In this document: piece after piece, positions 17,590 to 25,754 of the stretch
Position numbering within the stretch: position 1 is the stretch's first letter
Layout: each line of letters starts with the position of its first letter
Origin: Candidatus Pelagibacter communis
Lineage (GTDB): Bacteria; Pseudomonadota; Alphaproteobacteria; Pelagibacterales; Pelagibacteraceae
NCBI RefSeq assembly: GCF_001180185.1
Contig: NZ_CVSS01000021.1
Coordinates: forward strand, 17,406-81,405
DNA: 64,000 nt
Direction: 5' to 3'
The notes under the pieces: generated by a model
Database searches by the model: none
Seen by the model: only the letters and a program-made list of their open reading frames with translations
What the model was told of the DNA's origin: nothing
Program-made: the position numbers and the translations under genes

Positions 17590-17731
17590 TGGTTAGAACT
17601 CTTATAAATTAAAAATTTTTATTTTGTAACTTTTATCAACAAAAAAATAAAATAATTCAATATTAACACTTGTTTTAAATTTCATTCTTTGATTAGCTTT
17701 GTTTTTTATAAATAAAAGAGAGAGGAAATAA
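17590..17731. promoter_or_regulatory. divergent intergenic region between the GMC oxidoreductase and dctP
   Basis: This 142-base, nearly all A/T spacer must carry promoters for the minus-strand GMC operon and the plus-strand TRAP operon. I see a strong Shine-Dalgarno sequence, GAGAGAGG (about 17719-17726), just before the dctP ATG, which fits the high expression usual for TRAP binding proteins. No well-spaced -35/-10 pair, operator palindrome or riboswitch was identified with confidence. Confidence 0.4.
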
Positions 17732-18826
17732 ATGAAAAAAATCATTTCAATGTTATTTGCAACACTTTTAGTAATTGGATTTACGTCAAGTGCTAATGCT
17801 GCAAAAACACTTAAATGTCAGACAGTTCTTAACACTAAGGCTGATGAAGTTAAAATGTTAAAAGACTTCACTGACACTGTAACAACTTTAACAGGAGGAT
17901 CTCTTAAGTTTGAAATCCTACCAGCCGGAGCTGTTGTTGGTGTAAAAGAAACTTTAGATGCTGTCGACAAAGGATTGATTGATTGTGGATTCGCATGGAC
18001 TCACTATTGGTCAGGAGATCACCCTGCAGCTATGTTATTTGGTTCGCCAGTAGCTGGTGGTGGTGTAGGTATTGACAATATTGCTTTCTTATCATGGTTT
18101 CAATACGGCGGTGGTAAAGAGTTATACGACCAACTTTGGAAAGAAATGGGGAGAGATATAAAAGGATTTATGATTCAACCAGTTGGACCAGAAGCTTTAG
18201 GATGGTTTCCAAAACCAATTAAAGATATGGCTGACTTTAGAAAATATAAGTTCAGAACTCCTCCAGGAATACCAGGACAAACTTATAAAGACATTGGTAT
18301 AGCATCTGTTGCTATGGGTGGTGGAGATATTCTACCAGCCTTAGAAGCAGGAACTATCGATGCTGCTGAGTGGTGTTGTCCAAAACCAGATTTAACATTT
18401 GGTTTCCAAAAAGTATTAAAGCACTATTATCTACAAGGTTTACACCAGGTAGTAGTTAATGCTGACTTTTATATTACTGGAAAAACTTATAATGCTATGA
18501 GTGATCATGAGAAAAAATCTCTTGAAGTTGCAGCTAATGCGTCATTAGCTAAATCTTTAAGTTATAGAATCTATGAAAACGGAAAAGCTTTAAGAGAGTT
18601 AACTACTAAGCATGGAGTAATTTTAGAAGATACACCTTCAGATTATTTCACAGAATACATGGCTGCAGCAAAAGCATCTTTAAACAAGAATGCTAAAGAA
18701 AATAAATTCTTTAACGAAGTTTATAATTCAATGAAAGAATTTGCTGATATTGCTGTTCCTTTCTGGAGTGGTGCTCAAATGTCTAATGCGAAGCTCGGAA
18801 TGGCTCACGCTGAAACATTAAAGTAA
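17732..18826 (+). CDS. dctP: TRAP transporter substrate-binding protein, DctP family (TakP-like)
   Basis: A 364-residue periplasmic protein with a clear signal peptide (KKIISMLFATLLVIGFTSSANA, roughly 1-23). The mature part matches the TakP-type DctP branch: LPAGAVVGVKETLDAVDKG, a central KYKFRTPPGIPGQTYKDIG with the substrate-carboxylate Arg, and GTIDAAEWCCPKPDL. That branch binds organic anions such as 2-oxo acids in studied cases. The ligand here is unknown. It is the first gene of a DctP-DctQ-DctM operon and is separated from dctQ by a strong stem-loop. Its G/C content is visibly higher than that of its neighbours, as expected for an abundant protein. Confidence 0.93.
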   Translation: MKKIISMLFATLLVIGFTSSANAAKTLKCQTVLNTKADEVKMLKDFTDTVTTLTGGSLKFEILPAGAVVGVKETLDAVDKGLIDCGFAWTHYWSGDHPAAMLFGSPVAGGGVGIDNIAFLSWFQYGGGKELYDQLWKEMGRDIKGFMIQPVGPEALGWFPKPIKDMADFRKYKFRTPPGIPGQTYKDIGIASVAMGGGDILPALEAGTIDAAEWCCPKPDLTFGFQKVLKHYYLQGLHQVVVNADFYITGKTYNAMSDHEKKSLEVAANASLAKSLSYRIYENGKALRELTTKHGVILEDTPSDYFTEYMAAAKASLNKNAKENKFFNEVYNSMKEFADIAVPFWSGAQMSNAKLGMAHAETLK

Positions 18827-18847
18827 TTATTAATTAATCTAAATTCG

Positions 18848-18878
18848 ATTAGAGCGGACTTTTATAGTCCGCTCTAAT
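18848..18878 (+). terminator. strong stem-loop between dctP and dctQ (attenuator or mRNA stabiliser)
   Basis: A perfect inverted repeat: ATTAGAGCGGACT (18848-18860), a 5-base loop TTTAT, then AGTCCGCTCTAAT (18866-18878). This 13-bp GC-rich stem stands out in very AT-rich DNA. No clean run of T follows, so it may be a leaky terminator or a 3'-end protector that keeps the dctP mRNA longer-lived than the downstream membrane genes. Such stem-loops are known after binding-protein genes in transporter operons. Confidence 0.85.
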
Positions 18879-18896
18879 TATTTAAATTAAAATTTT

Positions 18897-19511
18897 ATGG
18901 CAGACGAACCAGGTAAATTAGATATATCAGATGAAATGATTGCCGAAAGGCGTAGTGGTTCGGGAAAAATGCCTGATGACATGCCATTATGGATGGCTAA
19001 ATCTATTACAAGTATTGACAAATTTAGTAAGTGGATCGGTAGTATTGTTTGCTGGATACTGATGCCGCTAATCTTTGCAATGACTTATGAAGTTCTTGCA
19101 AGAAAATTATTTTTAGCACCAACAATTTGGGCTTATGACATAAGTCGTTTTTTATACGGAGCACTTTTTATGTTAGGTGCTGGTTATGCTCTTTCAAGAG
19201 GAGTTCATATAAGAGCAGATTTTTTATACAGAAATTTTAAAATTAAAAATCAAGGATTAATAGATTTTTGGTTATATTTATTATTTTATTTTCCAGGACT
19301 AATTGTTTTTCTATACATGACAATAGGTTTTGTTGGAGAGTCAATTCAAAGAGGAGAGCGAGGCATGGATACTACTTGGATGCCTTATATGTGGCCAATT
19401 AAAACTTGCTTATTAATTGGTATTATTTTTCTACTTATTCAAGGTATTTCTGAATTACTTAAAAGTTATTGGGCAGCTAAAAAAGGTGAATGGCCAGGAG
19501 ACTCTAAATGA
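18897..19511 (+). CDS. dctQ: TRAP transporter small permease subunit DctQ
   Basis: A 204-residue protein with a roughly 45-residue charged cytoplasmic N-terminus and four membrane helices (about 45-70, 85-105, 125-150 and 168-190). The YEVLARKLFLAPTIWAYDISR segment after helix 1 (about 62-82) and the AGYALSRGVHIRADFLY stretch are DctQ hallmarks. It forms the membrane complex with DctM and takes ligand from DctP. It overlaps dctM by 4 bases, indicating translational coupling. It starts 18 bases after the stem-loop. The unusually long N-terminal tail is seen in the larger-DctQ branch that accompanies TakP-like binding proteins. Confidence 0.9.
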   Translation: MADEPGKLDISDEMIAERRSGSGKMPDDMPLWMAKSITSIDKFSKWIGSIVCWILMPLIFAMTYEVLARKLFLAPTIWAYDISRFLYGALFMLGAGYALSRGVHIRADFLYRNFKIKNQGLIDFWLYLLFYFPGLIVFLYMTIGFVGESIQRGERGMDTTWMPYMWPIKTCLLIGIIFLLIQGISELLKSYWAAKKGEWPGDSK

Positions 19512-20842
19512 TTGCTGAATTTATAGATCCAGCAATTTTAGGTTTTATACTTGTAGGTGTAATGCTATTTGCAATCTTTATAGGATTTCCAATTTCTTTT
19601 ACTTTAATATTTTTAGGATTTGTATTTGGTTATCTTGGATTTGGAAAGTTAGTTTTCTATTTAATGACACTCCAATTTTCTATGGTAATGACAGAACAAA
19701 CACTTGCCGCCGTACCACTCTTTGTCTTTATGGGTATTATGATGGAACAAGCTGGATTGATGGAAAGATTATTCTCAGCATTTCAAATGATGCTCGCTAA
19801 AGTTAAAGGCTCTTTATATTATGCAGTTTTATTTGTTTCTGTAATATTTGCTGCGGCAACAGGAATTGTAGGAGCTTCTGTAACAATTTTAGGAATTATG
19901 GCTGCAAAATCTATGAACAGATCTGGTTATGATGTTAGACTTGCTGCTGGAACTATTACAGCTGGAGGAACATTAGGAATATTAATTCCACCAAGCATTA
20001 TGTTAGTAGTTATGGGACCGATAATGGAAATCCCTGTAATAGATTTATTTGCTGCTGCAATTCTGCCAGGAATTCTTCTTGCAAGTTTGTACGCAGGTTA
20101 CACAACTATTAGATGTATGATTAATCCTAAATTAGGACCAGTTATTCCTGAAGATATGAGAGCTGCGAGCATGAAGGATGTGTGGATTGAATTTTTCTTA
20201 GGTTTAGTGCCACCAGCTGCTTTAGTATTTGCTGCATTAGGAAGTATTTTATTTGGTTTTGCGACTCCGACTGAGGCAGCAGGGTGTGGTGCTATGGGTG
20301 CTTTAATTCTTTCATTAGCTTACAAAAAATTAACTCTCCCAAAGTTGCAAGAAGCCTTAGTTAAAACACTAGAGATAACGGCATTGATAATGGTTTTAGT
20401 TGCAGCTTCAAATTTTTTTGGTGCTGTCTTTGCAAGATTAGGAACACCAACTTTATTAACTGAGTTTTTATTAGGTCTTGAAATGAATAAATATCTAATT
20501 CTTGCAATGGTTATGGTTATGATATTTTTATTAGGATGGCCTTTAGAATGGGTACCAATAGTTATGATTATTGTTCCAATAATATTACCATTGATTGAGG
20601 CCTTAGGATTTAATTTAACTTGGTTTGCTATACTGGTAGCTGTTAACTTGCAAACCGCCTGGCTATCCCCGCCTGTAGCACTATCAGCTTATTTCTTAAA
20701 AGGAGTTGTTCCAGAATGGGATCTTAAAGATATTTATTATGGGATGATGCAATTTATGGTCCTACAAGTCGTTGGTTTAGTGCTTATTATCATATTCCCT
20801 AAAATTGCTCTATGGTTACCAACTCTCTTATATGGACAGTAG
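19508..20842 (+). CDS. dctM: TRAP transporter large permease subunit DctM
   Basis: A 444-residue protein with about twelve membrane helices. DctM patterns include an early PLFVFMGIMMEQAG (about 75-88), GASVTILGIMAAKSMNRSGYD (its core about 123-143), GTLGILIPPSIMLVVMG (about 155-171) and PTEAAGCGAMGALI (about 250-263). It is the Na+-coupled translocation subunit working with DctQ and DctP. The start overlaps the dctQ stop. The family is ancient and highly conserved, so the assignment is firm, but substrate specificity is set by DctP and is unknown. An NCS1-type permease begins 25 bases downstream. Confidence 0.93.
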   Translation: MIAEFIDPAILGFILVGVMLFAIFIGFPISFTLIFLGFVFGYLGFGKLVFYLMTLQFSMVMTEQTLAAVPLFVFMGIMMEQAGLMERLFSAFQMMLAKVKGSLYYAVLFVSVIFAAATGIVGASVTILGIMAAKSMNRSGYDVRLAAGTITAGGTLGILIPPSIMLVVMGPIMEIPVIDLFAAAILPGILLASLYAGYTTIRCMINPKLGPVIPEDMRAASMKDVWIEFFLGLVPPAALVFAALGSILFGFATPTEAAGCGAMGALILSLAYKKLTLPKLQEALVKTLEITALIMVLVAASNFFGAVFARLGTPTLLTEFLLGLEMNKYLILAMVMVMIFLLGWPLEWVPIVMIIVPIILPLIEALGFNLTWFAILVAVNLQTAWLSPPVALSAYFLKGVVPEWDLKDIYYGMMQFMVLQVVGLVLIIIFPKIALWLPTLLYGQ

Positions 20843-20867
20843 AAAGTTTAAGTTTTATATTAATTAG

Positions 20868-22325
20868 GTGAGTCCTCAAAATTTAAAAAAAAATCTTACT
20901 AATTGGGATTTAGTATCTGTAAATCCGAACGATAAAAATTGGGATTGGAAAACACTATTTTGTTATTGGGGAGTGAACATTCAAAGTATAATAGGTTTTT
21001 CATTAATTGCTTCTCTTTATTTGATTTATAATTTAAATACTTTTGTAGTTTTTTTTGGAACAATAATTGCTTCACTATTAGTTTATTTTTTATCAAATTT
21101 AATAGGTAAACCATCTCAAAAAAATGGATTACCTTTTATTGTATTACTCAGATCGTCTTTAGGTATTAAGGGTGCAAAATACTTTGGCCTTATAAGATTT
21201 TTTGTTGGTGTTTTTTTATTTGGTATTCAAACATATTTTCTATCAAAAGTTTTAAGTTATTTAATAAGAATTGGTATTTTTTCATTTGATCCTGCATTAC
21301 TTGATCAACAAATTTTCTTAACATTTTTTTTAGGAATGAATTTAATTGATTGGTTTTCAATTCTTGTATCAATCATATTTCAAGGTTTTTTATTTACTAC
21401 AGGAATGAATTTTAATAAAAAAATTATTATTTTTTCTGCTACAGCTGTTTATATTGGAATGCTATTTTTCTTTTTGTCTGTCTTATTAAATGATGTTAAA
21501 TTTACTTCAAAAGCTTTTTTAAACTCACTTAATTTTTCAAATTTTCTAGATAAAAATAATATTAATCCATTAATCACTGTTACTGGCACCATGTTTGCTT
21601 ATTTTTCTATTGTAATTTTAAGTTTTGGAGATTTTTCAAGATATGTGAAAGATAGTAGTCAACTTCAAAAAGGAAATTTTAGTTTAATTTCAAATTTAAT
21701 TATTTTTTCTTTTTTTGCTTTATTTATTGTTTCGGGCATGGATGCATTTTTAAAACAAGATCCAGAAAATTTAACTAGAATACTTACTAACCCTACAGAT
21801 ATTATTGGAAAATTAGAAAATTTATTTCTTATAATTTTAGCTTTGATCTTTATAATTATAGCATCTGCTTCAACTAATCTAATAACAAATTTTATTCCTT
21901 CACAATATGCCTTAATAAATTTTTTCCCTTTTTCCTTATCTGTAAAAAGCGCAGGTTTAATTATAACAATAATAGGTTTTATAGTCGGAATATTTTGGTT
22001 AACTTTTCTAAGTCAAGTTGGTGCATTATCTTTTATTGATACATTTGGAGCTTTTTTTGGACCACTTTTTGGAGTAATGATTTCTGATTTTTATTTTATT
22101 CAAAAGGGTAAGTTAGATAATAAAGATATTTATTCTCTAGAGAGTAATGGGATTTATTATTATAGTGGAGGATGGCACATAAAAGCAATTTACTCTGTAA
22201 TTTTGGGTTTTATTTTTTCAGCTTCAACTATTTGGAATACTAATTTGATGTTTCTCCAATCATTTTCATGGATTATTGGTGCTTTTGTGGCTGCTCTTAC
22301 TTATTATTTATTAGCCAAAGAATAA
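20868..22325 (+). CDS. NCS1 family (cytosine/purine/allantoin-type) permease
   Basis: A 485-residue membrane protein with about twelve helices and a GTG start. NCS1-like features are the N-terminal TNWDLVSVNPNDKNWDWKT segment, then GVNIQSIIGFS (helix 1), GLPFIVLLRSSLGIKGA (about 84-100) and the helix-8 to -10 region GPLFGVMISDFYFI. The family moves nucleobases, hydantoins, allantoin or pyridoxine with Na+ or H+. This member lacks anything that would tell me which. It follows the TRAP genes by 25 bases and precedes an SDR by 4 bases, so it is part of the same plus-strand run. The minus-strand frames inside it are shadows. Confidence 0.85.
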   Translation: MSPQNLKKNLTNWDLVSVNPNDKNWDWKTLFCYWGVNIQSIIGFSLIASLYLIYNLNTFVVFFGTIIASLLVYFLSNLIGKPSQKNGLPFIVLLRSSLGIKGAKYFGLIRFFVGVFLFGIQTYFLSKVLSYLIRIGIFSFDPALLDQQIFLTFFLGMNLIDWFSILVSIIFQGFLFTTGMNFNKKIIIFSATAVYIGMLFFFLSVLLNDVKFTSKAFLNSLNFSNFLDKNNINPLITVTGTMFAYFSIVILSFGDFSRYVKDSSQLQKGNFSLISNLIIFSFFALFIVSGMDAFLKQDPENLTRILTNPTDIIGKLENLFLIILALIFIIIASASTNLITNFIPSQYALINFFPFSLSVKSAGLIITIIGFIVGIFWLTFLSQVGALSFIDTFGAFFGPLFGVMISDFYFIQKGKLDNKDIYSLESNGIYYYSGGWHIKAIYSVILGFIFSASTIWNTNLMFLQSFSWIIGAFVAALTYYLLAKE

Positions 22326-22329
22326 AATT

Positions 22330-23082
22330 ATGGAAAAAATTACCTTTGATTTTAAAAACAGAACTGCAATTGTTACAGGAGGTGCTCAGGGATTTGGTTT
22401 TGATATCGCCAAACGTTTTTTAAAATCGGGTGCAAATGTGATAATATGGGATAATGATCCCAAAGCTATAGAGTCAGCTTTAAAAGATATAAATAATTCA
22501 AATTTAAGTTCAAATGTGGTGGATGTATCTAATTATGAAGAAGTTGAAAAAAATGTGAGGGAAATCATAAAAAACTCTAATATTGATATTTTAATAAATA
22601 ATGCAGGCATAACTGGTCCCACAGCTACTCTATGGGAATATGACATAGAAATGTGGAAAAAAGTTGTAGAAATTAATTTGATGGGAACTTTTAATTGTTG
22701 CAGGTCGATAGTGCCAAATATGATTAAAAACAACTACGGAAGAATTGTAAATGTAGCCTCAGTAGCCGGAAAAGATGGAAATGCCAATGCCAGTGCTTAT
22801 AGTGTAGGAAAAGCGGGCGCTATAGGACTAACTAAGTCATTAGGTAAGGAGCTTGCAGATAAAAATATTGCTGTAAATGCTGTGACTCCAGCTGGAGCAA
22901 AAACCAGAATTTTGGATCAAATGACTAAAGAGCATGTTCAAAGAATGTTATCAAAGGTGCCAAGAGGAAGATTTTTAGAAGTTGAAGAGTTTACTTCATT
23001 AGTTTGTTGGCTTTCTTCTGAGGAGAATACTTTTTCAACAGCAGCAGTCTTTGATATTAGTGGTGGTCGTTCTACTTATTAA
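22330..23082 (+). CDS. short-chain dehydrogenase/reductase (SDR)
   Basis: A 250-residue classical SDR with TGGAQGFGFDIA (about 16-27), an acidic residue after beta2 in IIWDNDP that favours NAD(H), NNAGITGP (about 88-95), a catalytic Ser in VASVAG, and Tyr-x3-Lys in YSVGK. The C-terminal FDISGGRSTY matches the usual last strand. It is likely a sugar-acid or hydroxy-acid dehydrogenase, and it may process the substrate of the neighbouring permease or TRAP system (inference from position). It is the last gene of the plus-strand run. Its stop overlaps the stop of a small convergent gene in the string TTAA. Confidence 0.88.
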   Translation: MEKITFDFKNRTAIVTGGAQGFGFDIAKRFLKSGANVIIWDNDPKAIESALKDINNSNLSSNVVDVSNYEEVEKNVREIIKNSNIDILINNAGITGPTATLWEYDIEMWKKVVEINLMGTFNCCRSIVPNMIKNNYGRIVNVASVAGKDGNANASAYSVGKAGAIGLTKSLGKELADKNIAVNAVTPAGAKTRILDQMTKEHVQRMLSKVPRGRFLEVEEFTSLVCWLSSEENTFSTAAVFDISGGRSTY

Positions 23083-23216
23083 CTTATGGGTTTTTGCTCA
23101 ACTATTTTGATATTATTTATTTTAGCTCTACTAAACTTGATATCTTTAGACAAAACCGGCGCAAAAATCATTATAGACCAGTAAATTATAAGTATAAAAG
23201 CGGATATTGTCTTCAT
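23079..23216 (-). CDS. tiny secreted or membrane peptide (45 residues), function unknown
   Basis: On the minus strand, an ATG at 23214-23216 opens a 45-residue frame: MKTISAFILIIYWSIMIFAP, then VLSKDIKFSRAKINNIKIVEQKPIS. A basic start, an 18-residue hydrophobic core and a short charged tail give the form of a signal peptide or single-pass helix. The stop overlaps that of the SDR by 4 bases (TTAA), the same convergent geometry as two other gene pairs here. That supports a real gene. Composition is protein-like rather than random A/T translation. No homology is claimed. Confidence 0.5.
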   Translation of the reverse strand: MKTISAFILIIYWSIMIFAPVLSKDIKFSRAKINNIKIVEQKPIS

Positions 23217-23297
23217 GTTATTTATATAAAACTAAATATTGAGCTTTGATTGTTTAAATTTTGTCTAAATAATGTATTAAGTATTTTTTATTCTTTA

Positions 23298-23948
23298 ATG
23301 AAAATTATTTTAAATATTTTAATTATTACAATTATATCTATTAACTTGTCTTCAGCAGATGAGTTACAAGTTTTTGATTTTACTGAAACAGAGCTCGCAG
23401 ATCTTCAAGTAAGAAAGGTAAGAGGGGCTGACAATAAAACACTTTATACAGTTGGATCAAATGATAATGGGAATTATTTGAAATCAGTTGCTGATAATGC
23501 TGCCTCTGGCCTAGGAAAAGAGATCAAGATAAACCTCAACAAGACCCCATTTATAAATATTACGTGGAAAATTGAGAAGGATCTGTCAGGAATTAAAGAA
23601 AACACAAAAAAAGGGCACGATTTTGCTGCAAGAGTTTTTGTGATTAAAAAAACTGGCGCCACACCATTATCAAATAGAGCTATAAATTATGTTTTTTCAA
23701 GCAATAATGAAGTTGGGTCAAATTTCCCAAGCCCATATACAAAGAAATCGATAGATAATGTTTTAGCTAGTACAAAAGATAACCTAAATGAATGGGTAAC
23801 AGTCAAAGCTAATGTTAAAGAGGATTTTAAAAGATTGCATAATCTTGATGTTAATGAGCTTGATGGACTTGCTATTATGTCAGATACAGATAATTCAAAA
23901 ATGAAATCTATCGCATATTTTCAAAATATATATTTTTCAGCAAATTGA
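23298..23948 (+). CDS. exported DUF3047-family protein
   Basis: I start at the ATG at 23298 rather than the in-frame upstream TTG at 23250. This gives 216 residues with a clean signal peptide (MKIILNILIITIISINLSSA, then DE). The mature protein matches DUF3047 features: INITWKIEKDLSGI, a DFAARVFVI strand, INYVFSSN and a late LNEWVTVKANVKEDFKRL, followed by DGLAIMSDTDNS. DUF3047 proteins have a jelly-roll-like carbohydrate-binding look, but their function is undetermined. It is probably periplasmic. It is followed 23 bases later by ybgC on the same strand. Confidence 0.85.
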   Translation: MKIILNILIITIISINLSSADELQVFDFTETELADLQVRKVRGADNKTLYTVGSNDNGNYLKSVADNAASGLGKEIKINLNKTPFINITWKIEKDLSGIKENTKKGHDFAARVFVIKKTGATPLSNRAINYVFSSNNEVGSNFPSPYTKKSIDNVLASTKDNLNEWVTVKANVKEDFKRLHNLDVNELDGLAIMSDTDNSKMKSIAYFQNIYFSAN

Positions 23949-23971
23949 TTTATTTTTTGCTATAATTTCGT

Positions 23972-24394
23972 ATGCATGAGAATTTTTTTCACACTTTAAA
24001 GGTTTATTATGAGGATACTGATGCTGGTGGTGTCGTATATTATGCTAATTATTTAAAGTTTTTAGAGAGAGCAAGAACAGAAGCTCTCCATTCAATTGGG
24101 TTCAGTAACCAAAAAGTGAAAAAAGATTTTGGTTCATTAATCATAGTAAAAGCTTGTAATATTGAATATAAAAAACCCGCAAGTCTTGAGGACGAACTAA
24201 CAATAAGATCTTTTGTTAAATCTATCACCAAAACATCTTTTTTTATGAATCAAATAATTACCAAAGGTGATGACATTATAGTTGAGGCACAAGTTCATTT
24301 AGTTTTTGTCAATGATTTAGGTAAACCAGTAAAAATACCTGATGAAATTTACATAAAATTTAAACCCTATTTTTGTGACACTATTAAAACTTAG
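23972..24394 (+). CDS. ybgC: YbgC-type acyl-CoA thioesterase (hotdog fold)
   Basis: A 140-residue hotdog-fold protein with the 4-hydroxybenzoyl-CoA-thioesterase signature YYEDTDAGGVVYYANYLKF (about 11-29), including the catalytic Asp of DTDAGG, and FLERARTEAL directly after. YbgC hydrolyses short-chain or phospholipid-linked acyl thioesters and is normally the first gene of the tol-pal operon. Here no tol genes follow. The next gene is a convergent uracil-DNA glycosylase overlapping it by 11 bases. The assignment to the YbgC subfamily is good. Its usual partner locus must lie elsewhere. Confidence 0.9.
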   Translation: MHENFFHTLKVYYEDTDAGGVVYYANYLKFLERARTEALHSIGFSNQKVKKDFGSLIIVKACNIEYKKPASLEDELTIRSFVKSITKTSFFMNQIITKGDDIIVEAQVHLVFVNDLGKPVKIPDEIYIKFKPYFCDTIKT

Positions 24395-25064
24395 CTATTT
24401 TCTTTGCTTTAATAAGTAATTGGTTAATCATAGTAGTCGTTACTAATTTTGTATTTACATTTCTTGGACTTGGGTGATAGCAAGCAATCAAAACTTTATT
24501 ATCTGGCAATAAATATTTATTTCCGTGTTTAAATTCAAATTTTTTGTGAAGTATGAATTTTTTTTTATAAATTTTTAAACAATTATCAAATGCAACTTTA
24601 CCTAGAGTAATGATCACTTTAAGATTTTTCAAATTTTCAATTTCGTTTTCAAAATAAGTTGAACAGCGATTTAATTCTTTATTTTCTGGTTTATCTCCTG
24701 GAGGAACACATTTAAGAACATTAGTTATGTAAGTATTATTCAATTTTAAATTATCATTTGCTTTTTCTGAAAAATCTTGATTTGAAATTCCTGTTAAAAA
24801 TAAACTCTTAAATAAAAAATTCCCTGATTTATCCCCTGTGAATGCTCTTCCGGTTCTTGTTCCACCATGAGCAGCAGGAGCAAGACCTAAGATCATCAAT
24901 TTTGCTTTATTATCCCCAAAGCCCGGGACTGGTTTTCCCCAGTATTTTTCATTCTTATTTTGTTTCCTTTTTTCTAATGAAATTTTTTTAATAAAACTAA
25001 CAAGTCTTGGACATTTTTTACATTTAATAATTGTATTATTTATTTTTTTTAATTTAATAGTCAT
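24384..25064 (-). CDS. uracil-DNA glycosylase, type 5 (UDGb)
   Basis: A 226-residue iron-sulfur UDG. The N-terminal KCKKCPRLV gives two cluster cysteines (C15, C18). Later cysteines in NVLKCVPPGDKP and NRCSTYF complete the usual set. Motif 1 is GLAPAAHGGTRTGRAFTGD (about 76-94), in the form that marks type 5 (UDGb) rather than type 4. Motif 2 is HPSPRNVNT (about 194-202). Type 5 enzymes lack the motif-1 catalytic Asp and remove uracil, hypoxanthine and xanthine from DNA. It is divergent from the histidine phosphatase, with just 2 bases between the starts, and convergent with ybgC. Confidence 0.9.
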   Translation of the reverse strand: MTIKLKKINNTIIKCKKCPRLVSFIKKISLEKRKQNKNEKYWGKPVPGFGDNKAKLMILGLAPAAHGGTRTGRAFTGDKSGNFLFKSLFLTGISNQDFSEKANDNLKLNNTYITNVLKCVPPGDKPENKELNRCSTYFENEIENLKNLKVIITLGKVAFDNCLKIYKKKFILHKKFEFKHGNKYLLPDNKVLIACYHPSPRNVNTKLVTTTMINQLLIKAKKIAKF

Positions 25065-25066
25065 TA

Positions 25067-25624
25067 ATGAAACTTATAAAATTTTTTCTCATTATTTTTA
25101 TAACTTTACCGTCAACGATTAAAGCAGATTTAAATCAAGAATTATCATTAGAATTAAAAAAGGGTGGTAAACTTATATTTATTAGACATGCATATGCACC
25201 AGGTGGTGGAGACCCTGAAAATTTTGATATTAATAACTGTGATACTCAAAGAAATTTGAGTGAAGAAGGAAGAAGCCAAGCCAAGAAGATTGGAAATTTT
25301 TTTATAGAAAAAAATGTTCCAATTTTCAAAGTTTTTTCAAGTGAATGGTGTCGCTGTAAAGAAACTGCTGAATTGGCTTTCACAAATTTCGAAACAAAAG
25401 ATTTCTTAAATTCCTTTTTTAGTGCAAAGTTTGCTAATAATAAACATAAACAAATGTTAGATTTGAAAAATTATATTGATAAATTTAAAGGTAATAAAAA
25501 CTTAATTTTTGTCACTCATTATGTAGTAATATCAGAAGCTTTAGATTATGCTCCCTCATCGGGCGAAATAGTTATTGCAGATAAAAATTTTAATAAAATT
25601 GGTAGTATACAAATAGATTTTTAA
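25067..25624 (+). CDS. exported histidine phosphatase family protein
   Basis: A 185-residue protein with a signal peptide (KLIKFFLIIFITLPSTIKA, about 2-20). The histidine-phosphatase catalytic segment is LIFIRHAYAPGGGDPENF, with the usual Arg-His-Gly varied to Arg-His-Ala, followed by CDTQRNLSEEGRSQAKKIG. A second catalytic-type His lies in FVTHYVVISEAL. Probably periplasmic; the substrate is unknown. The 24-base GC-poor surround gives no obvious promoter, and its start is only 2 bases from the divergent UDG start. A lysine-rich small gene follows 4 bases later. Confidence 0.87.
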   Translation: MKLIKFFLIIFITLPSTIKADLNQELSLELKKGGKLIFIRHAYAPGGGDPENFDINNCDTQRNLSEEGRSQAKKIGNFFIEKNVPIFKVFSSEWCRCKETAELAFTNFETKDFLNSFFSAKFANNKHKQMLDLKNYIDKFKGNKNLIFVTHYVVISEALDYAPSSGEIVIADKNFNKIGSIQIDF

Positions 25625-25628
25625 TATC

Positions 25629-25754
25629 ATGTCATCAAAGCGAGCAATGAAACAAGCCCAAAAACAAGCTTACGCTAAACATAGAAGTAACATTACTAAT
25701 AATAGATTTGGAAATAGAAAAAAAAATTTTTCTAAGAAAAATAAAAAAAGCTAA
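25629..25754 (+). CDS. very small, highly basic protein (41 residues)
   Basis: The frame from ATG 25629 to TAA 25752-25754 encodes MSSKRAMKQAQKQAYAKHRS followed by an Asn/Lys/Arg-rich tail ending KKNFSKKNKKS. About a third of residues are Lys or Arg and there is no hydrophobic core, like small ribosome- or nucleic-acid-associated peptides. The first part has mixed codons with G and C, unlike random A/T sequence. It is 4 bases after the phosphatase stop, and its own stop overlaps the convergent gene in the string CTAA. Function is unknown; the gene call is moderately supported. Confidence 0.45.
   Translation: MSSKRAMKQAQKQAYAKHRSNITNNRFGNRKKNFSKKNKKS

Noticed and set aside
23086..23184. Plus-strand 32-residue frame after the SDR
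   Set aside because: The minus-strand frame over the same bases has a better signal-peptide form and stop overlap; both cannot easily be real.
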